In this document: positions 5,502 to 8,812 of the stretch, piece after piece
How positions within the stretch are numbered: position 1 is the first letter of the stretch
Layout: every line of letters begins with the position of its first letter
From: a bacterium
GTDB taxonomy: Bacteria > UBP14 > UBA6098
Direction of reading: 5' to 3'
Assembly: GCA_030642425.1 (NCBI GenBank)
Contig: DAOWNU010000055.1
Span: 1-8,812 of the forward strand
DNA: 8,812 nucleotides
The notes under the pieces: generated by a model
Seen by the model: the letters and a program-made list of their open reading frames with translations, nothing else
What the model was told of the DNA's origin: nothing
The model's database searches: none
Translations under genes and position numbers: made by a program

Positions 5502-6044
5502 TTATTCTTTCTGTTTGAATATTCGATTCACAGCCCACCCCGCAAAGGCCCCGACGCCGACGCCGTAAATCGATCCCATCAGAACGTCCATCGGCCAATG
5601 AACCCCCACATATACTCTGCTGTAGGCGATCCCGAAGGCGAGGATCAACAGGGGGGCCGCCTTCCATCTATATGCAATCACGACTGGCACGAAAGCGCCG
5701 AAGCAGTTCGCCGCGTGAAGACTGGGCATGGCGTAACCCGAGCCGCATTGGACAATAAGCCTTCCAATCTCGAGATGGCAGGGTCTGGCTCTGGCAAATA
5801 ACGGTTTCAATATGTAGCCTCCGAACGGGTCGATAATCATAACGGCGGCGAGGGCGGCGAGGATCGCTATCCGGCCCCGTTTTTGTCCGAGAATCCCGAT
5901 TACCGCAAGTATTCCCAGAAGGACGAGAATTCCCGCGTTCTGATCGGTCAGCAGCGGCATCGCTCTGTCGAGGAATGGGGAAGTCCATTGCCCATTGACA
6001 ATCTGAAAAACCGCGCGGTCGATATGTTCAAACCAGTTCAGCAA
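5502..6044 (-). CDS. PAP2-family membrane phosphatase
   Basis: The 180-residue membrane protein has all three motifs of the phosphatidic acid phosphatase type 2 superfamily: KX6RP (Lys80 to Arg87-Pro88), PSXH (Pro107-Ser-Leu-His110) and SRX5HX3D (Ser142-Arg143, His149, Asp153). His149 is the expected nucleophile and His110 the acid. Membrane segments lie at about 36-53, 57-74, 112-126, 130-142 and 154-170. Members remove phosphate from lipid phosphates or diphosphates at the membrane, for example undecaprenyl diphosphate or phosphatidylglycerol phosphate; the exact substrate cannot be read from the sequence. The start is uncertain: the first codon of the best reading is TTG at 6044, overlapping the end of thiD by 7 nt, and I found no in-frame ATG just upstream. 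The residues after it (FEHIDRAVFQIVNGQWTSP) look like a normal family N-terminus, so the true start must be at or close to 6044. It shares an operon with thiD and the Nudix gene. Confidence 0.92.
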   Translation of the reverse strand: MLNWFEHIDRAVFQIVNGQWTSPFLDRAMPLLTDQNAGILVLLGILAVIGILGQKRGRIAILAALAAVMIIDPFGGYILKPLFARARPCHLEIGRLIVQCGSGYAMPSLHAANCFGAFVPVVIAYRWKAAPLLILAFGIAYSRVYVGVHWPMDVLMGSIYGVGVGAFAGWAVNRIFKQKE

Positions 6045-6799
6045 TTTGAAAAGGTAATATAGGGTGGGGTCGATTTAGCAAGGGCGGCGGCGAGCGATTC
6101 TTTTGCGGACAAAATTGCCTGTTGCAGGAGTTTGCCGTCGGCGAGTTCGGCGGTTATCATGGAAGATAACGCACAGCCGGTTCCGCGAAATTCGCCGCTC
6201 ACCCTTTCGGCGGAAAACTCGAGCGTTTCGGCTTTATCGACAAGAATGTCCACGGGATCGCCCTGCGAATGGCCGCCGGTTACGAGCGCCGGCACGCCGT
6301 ATTTCTCGAACATTATCCTTCCGGCGCCGGTCGCGGCTTCGAGATCGACGATTTTGCGCCCGGATAGGATGGCAGCTTCCGCCCAATTCGGCGTGATAAG
6401 ATCGACAATCCGTATCAGATCGGATTTGAGAAAATCCACGCCGCGTTTGTCCAGAAGGCTCATGCCGCTCGAAGATCGTATCACCGGATCGAGAACGGTC
6501 GGAAGTTCGGGTTTTTCGGAAAGTTTCTCGAACACTATCCGGCATAAATCGCTGTTCGTGAGCATCCCGATTTTCACGGCGGCTGGATTCGTGTCGAGCG
6601 CGCAATCGAGCATTTCCTGAAATACGGAAAGGCTCGTCGGGTGGACTTCTACGCCCCTTTCGTGGGTTTGGTCGGCTATCGCCGTAATCGCGCCCGCGCA
6701 CGGTCTTCCATAAGCCGCGAATACACGCGCGTCCATAAGGATACCGGCGCCGCCGGTAGGGTCGAGCCCCGCAATTGCGATTATCGGTTTCCTATTCAT
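6038..6799 (-). CDS. thiD: Hydroxymethylpyrimidine/phosphomethylpyrimidine kinase ThiD
   Basis: The 253-residue product has the length and motifs of ThiD, a ribokinase-fold enzyme that phosphorylates 4-amino-5-hydroxymethyl-2-methylpyrimidine and its monophosphate with ATP to make the pyrimidine half of thiamine. Visible motifs are GLDPTGGAGI (11-20), AITAIADQT (38-45, the region that reads AITALTAQNT in typical ThiD and binds the pyrimidine), KIGML (76-80), VLDPV (102-106), LITPN (134-138), VTGG (173-176) and the anion-hole motif GTGC (206-209). Cys209 is the expected catalytic residue and separates it from pyridoxal kinases with Asp there. Synthesis can continue with ThiE, which is not in this window. 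It is first in a three-gene operon and divergent from the C25 protease. Its ATG lies 6 nt after a -10 box and has no ribosome site, so the message is probably leaderless; this leaves no room for a TPP riboswitch. Confidence 0.95.
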   Translation of the reverse strand: MNRKPIIAIAGLDPTGGAGILMDARVFAAYGRPCAGAITAIADQTHERGVEVHPTSLSVFQEMLDCALDTNPAAVKIGMLTNSDLCRIVFEKLSEKPELPTVLDPVIRSSSGMSLLDKRGVDFLKSDLIRIVDLITPNWAEAAILSGRKIVDLEAATGAGRIMFEKYGVPALVTGGHSQGDPVDILVDKAETLEFSAERVSGEFRGTGCALSSMITAELADGKLLQQAILSAKESLAAALAKSTPPYITFSNC

Positions 6800-6805
6800 T
6801 GTGAT

Positions 6806-6834
6806 ATACTATGCCTTTTCCCCGGCGTTGGCAA
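6806..6834 (-). promoter_or_regulatory. Leaderless-type promoter of the thiD operon
   Basis: Read on the minus strand: TTGCCA (6829-6834, 5 of 6 consensus matches), a 17-bp spacer, TAGTAT (6806-6811, 4 of 6), then 6 nt to the ATG at 6799. This is the third promoter in the window with its -10 box 6-7 nt before a start codon. Confidence 0.55.
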
Positions 6835-6857
6835 GATTTTTCGGCATATATTATGCT
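6828..6857 (+). promoter_or_regulatory. Possible promoter of the C25 protease gene
   Basis: TTGGCA (6828-6833), an 18-bp spacer and TATGCT (6852-6857) would start transcription near 6864, about 34 nt before the ATG. The -35 box overlaps the one for thiD on the other strand because TTGGCAA reads TTGCCAA in reverse. If both are real, polymerases could not occupy them together. The -10 box is weak. Confidence 0.3.
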
Positions 6858-6897
6858 ATTTACCCGTTGATTTATGGCATTTCACACGGGAGTCGGG

Positions 6898-8812
6898 ATG
6901 AACAGGCCCAATTTACTTATTTGTTTAATTGCGTTGACATCGATTATTAGCCTTGCGGGATCGCAGGTAACAGTGGACGAAAGCCGCGATGGCCTTTCTA
7001 TCTCATGGGCACGACCCGAATTGCGGTCGAGCTTTGTCGGCGAAGATAATTATCTCTTGCTCGAAGCGCCGGGCGCAACAGTGCGGGAAAAGCCCGGCAA
7101 TCCGGCGATACCCGTCTGCGAATACACAATTATCCTGCCGCCGGAGGGCGAATGGCGACTTATTATCGATAATTTCCGGTGGGAGTCCTTCGGCGAGGGC
7201 GAACTTGCTCCGGTTCCGCGCTGGGGCGGCTATCCCGACGGGCCTTATTATTCCATTTATGAAAAGAATACGGCGGTCTATTCGGAGAATAGATGGTTTC
7301 CGGAAAATCCCGCCGATCTTCACGACGCCGGTTTCGCACGCAATATCAGGCTGGGCCGCCTGACAATAAGCCCGATAAGATACAATCCCGTTACCGCGAA
7401 AATCGAGGCCCTTGCCGAACTCGAGTGCAGGATCGAATTTACCGGCGCGCGCGGCGATGGATCACATTCACCCGACCAATTTGAAAGCTCGATCATATCG
7501 AAATCTTTAAACCCGAATTTCGGCGCGGAGAATTTAAGAATAAGAGGGCGCCGGAGGGTAACGGACGATATCCTTTCTTACTCGGATTCGTGGTTCACAT
7601 TCAAGGTTGAAACGCCCGGTCTTCTGAAAATCGACCGGAATTATTTATCCTCGATGGGCTACAACCCGGACGAGATCGATCCGGCGGCTGTGCGCGTTTT
7701 CGACGAGGGATGGCGGGAACTTCCCGCGAGCAACGCGGGCGAACTGCCGGAACTCGAGGAAATCCCGCTGTATTCCGTTGGCCTCGAGGACGGGACATTC
7801 GACACCGGCGACGGACTTCTTTTCTACGCCAGAGGCCCGAACGACTGGTTTATATCGGAAGACGGATTCGATTATAATTATCACAGGTTCGCGACCGAAA
7901 ACCTATATTGGATAACCGTCGAGGGGGCATTCCCTTCGCCAGCGCGGAGACTCGCCCCGGAAAACCCCGCTCTATCCTCGACGGACACACTGACTACCGG
8001 CTTGTTTGTGCATCACGTCGAGACCGATAACATATATGCGAAAACCGGCAGCGATATCCAATGGGGAATGGAGCGAACCAATCACAAACATATCTCATAT
8101 ATCGACTCGCGCATTGTTCCGTCCGATTCGGTAATTTTTGCCTATCGTAATGTCCCGGCGGAGGGCGAGTCTTCGCCGATGAACGCGCCCATTGTCAACG
8201 GGCATTCTCCTACCCACCATACGAACAGGTATTATGTCCTGACGGGCTATTACGACGGCGCGTTCACGACTGGCACCAATTCTATCGAGATAGATTTCAG
8301 CGGCGTTTCCGTCCTTTTCGATTACTACGAGTTCACATATAGTATTCATCTGGAGCCGAAGAGCGATATTCTAACATTTGCCGGCCAAAATTCCGCCGCG
8401 TGCTATGCAATCGACGGCTTCGACAGCGAGCCGCTGGTATTCGATATTACCGATCAGACGGATTTAAGATTGCTATCCGCTCAGGATATTGGCGGCGACC
8501 GGCGCGCCTTTTCGGATACACTCGGCGATAGAAGATATTATATCGTCGAGCAGACCGAGGCCCAATCTCCGGCCTTTCCGCTGGCAACCGTGCGACCGGG
8601 CCTCCGGGACAGCACGTTCAATTGCGACCTACTTATGATAATCCCCGAAGGCCTGCAGAATGACTCACAGCAAAGCCTGCAGGGCTATATCGCATATCGG
8701 GAGAGCCGGGAAACACAGGTGTCATGGGTGTTTGTCGAGGACGTTATTACGGAATTCGGGTTTGGGGTTAAAGACCCAACCGCTATACGCGATTTTCTGA
8801 AATTCGTGTGGC
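6898..8812 (+). CDS. Gingipain-type C25 cysteine protease, N-terminal part
   Basis: The frame from the ATG at 6898 stays open to the right edge (638 codons); I translated it by hand. Residues 1-22 form a signal peptide (MNRPNLLICLIALTSIISLA). Residues 65-84 carry KPGNPAIPV and IILPPEG, the pattern at the head of gingipain propeptides ('PG.P.lP.....i.lP.g'). A long strand-rich propeptide-like region follows (about 85-560). The C25 peptidase domain begins near residue 576: CDLLMIIPEGL, GYIAYRESRETQVSWVFVED, then DPTAIRDFLKFVW, which match 'dyLIi.p', 'l..yR...G..v..v...dI' and 'AIRdFLky' of C25 and PorU-like proteases. The catalytic His and Cys, and any C-terminal sorting domain, lie beyond the window. 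Such proteases are secreted or surface-bound; PorU relatives process substrates of the type IX secretion system. The start is set by GGGAG (6888-6892) 5 nt upstream; the in-frame ATG at 6874 lacks one and would spoil the signal peptide. It is divergent from thiD. Confidence 0.9.
   Translation, partial: MNRPNLLICLIALTSIISLAGSQVTVDESRDGLSISWARPELRSSFVGEDNYLLLEAPGATVREKPGNPAIPVCEYTIILPPEGEWRLIIDNFRWESFGEGELAPVPRWGGYPDGPYYSIYEKNTAVYSENRWFPENPADLHDAGFARNIRLGRLTISPIRYNPVTAKIEALAELECRIEFTGARGDGSHSPDQFESSIISKSLNPNFGAENLRIRGRRRVTDDILSYSDSWFTFKVETPGLLKIDRNYLSSMGYNPDEIDPAAVRVFDEGWRELPASNAGELPELEEIPLYSVGLEDGTFDTGDGLLFYARGPNDWFISEDGFDYNYHRFATENLYWITVEGAFPSPARRLAPENPALSSTDTLTTGLFVHHVETDNIYAKTGSDIQWGMERTNHKHISYIDSRIVPSDSVIFAYRNVPAEGESSPMNAPIVNGHSPTHHTNRYYVLTGYYDGAFTTGTNSIEIDFSGVSVLFDYYEFTYSIHLEPKSDILTFAGQNSAACYAIDGFDSEPLVFDITDQTDLRLLSAQDIGGDRRAFSDTLGDRRYYIVEQTEAQSPAFPLATVRPGLRDSTFNCDLLMIIPEGLQNDSQQSLQGYIAYRESRETQVSWVFVEDVITEFGFGVKDPTAIRDFLKFVW

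Noticed and set aside
4972..5667. Longer Nudix gene of 231 residues
   Set aside because: The additional N-terminal part overlaps the PAP2 coding region and looks like out-of-frame translation; the family starts with the zinc ribbon.

Overview
This window looks like an assembled fragment from a little-studied bacterium of the Bacteroidota/FCB side of the tree. Two genes point that way: a lipoprotein of the DUF4837 type (3403-4452) and the start of a large gingipain-type C25 protease (6898 to the right edge). Both families are known mainly from Bacteroidota and related candidate phyla. Coding DNA is moderately GC-rich, the start region of several genes has a clear Shine-Dalgarno sequence, and the intergenic DNA is much richer in AT. 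No phage, transposase, integrase, CRISPR, rRNA or tRNA was seen. The exact phylum cannot be read from this window.

Left part (1-1770). A two-gene minus-strand pair runs off the left edge. It codes for a small membrane-anchored coiled-coil protein and, 2 nt further on, an exported protein that may be DUF3047-like. Facing the other way is a 255-aa exported protein of unknown function. It has a well-formed promoter with a 15-A tract just upstream, a long leader of about 130 nt with a perfect 14-bp palindrome, a strong ribosome binding site, and a textbook Rho-independent terminator, so it is probably abundantly expressed.

Middle part (1771-4970). A C/G-run palindromic element is followed by a minus-strand gene of unknown function (helical N-terminal part, fibronectin-III-like C-terminal part). 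Upstream of that gene lies about 600 bp of AT-rich non-coding DNA containing a degenerate direct-repeat array with a 21-bp period (about eleven units). Next comes the DUF4837-type lipoprotein. It is divergent from a 116-aa unknown gene. These two genes have mirror-image promoters, each placing the -10 box exactly 7 nt before the ATG, so both transcripts are predicted to be leaderless.

Right part (4972-8812). A tight minus-strand operon carries thiD (thiamine pyrimidine kinase), a PAP2-type lipid phosphatase and a zinc-ribbon Nudix hydrolase. The thiD promoter also has a leaderless layout (TTGCCA, 17 bp, TAGTAT, 6 bp, ATG). It faces the C25 protease gene, which has a Shine-Dalgarno sequence and a signal peptide and is cut by the window end just inside the start of its peptidase domain.

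The genes do not form one obvious pathway. Common themes are the cell envelope and secretion (five probable exported, lipidated or membrane proteins) and nucleotide/cofactor housekeeping. The observations most worth a second look are the 21-bp array, the leaderless promoter layout seen three times, and the leader of the 255-aa exported protein.
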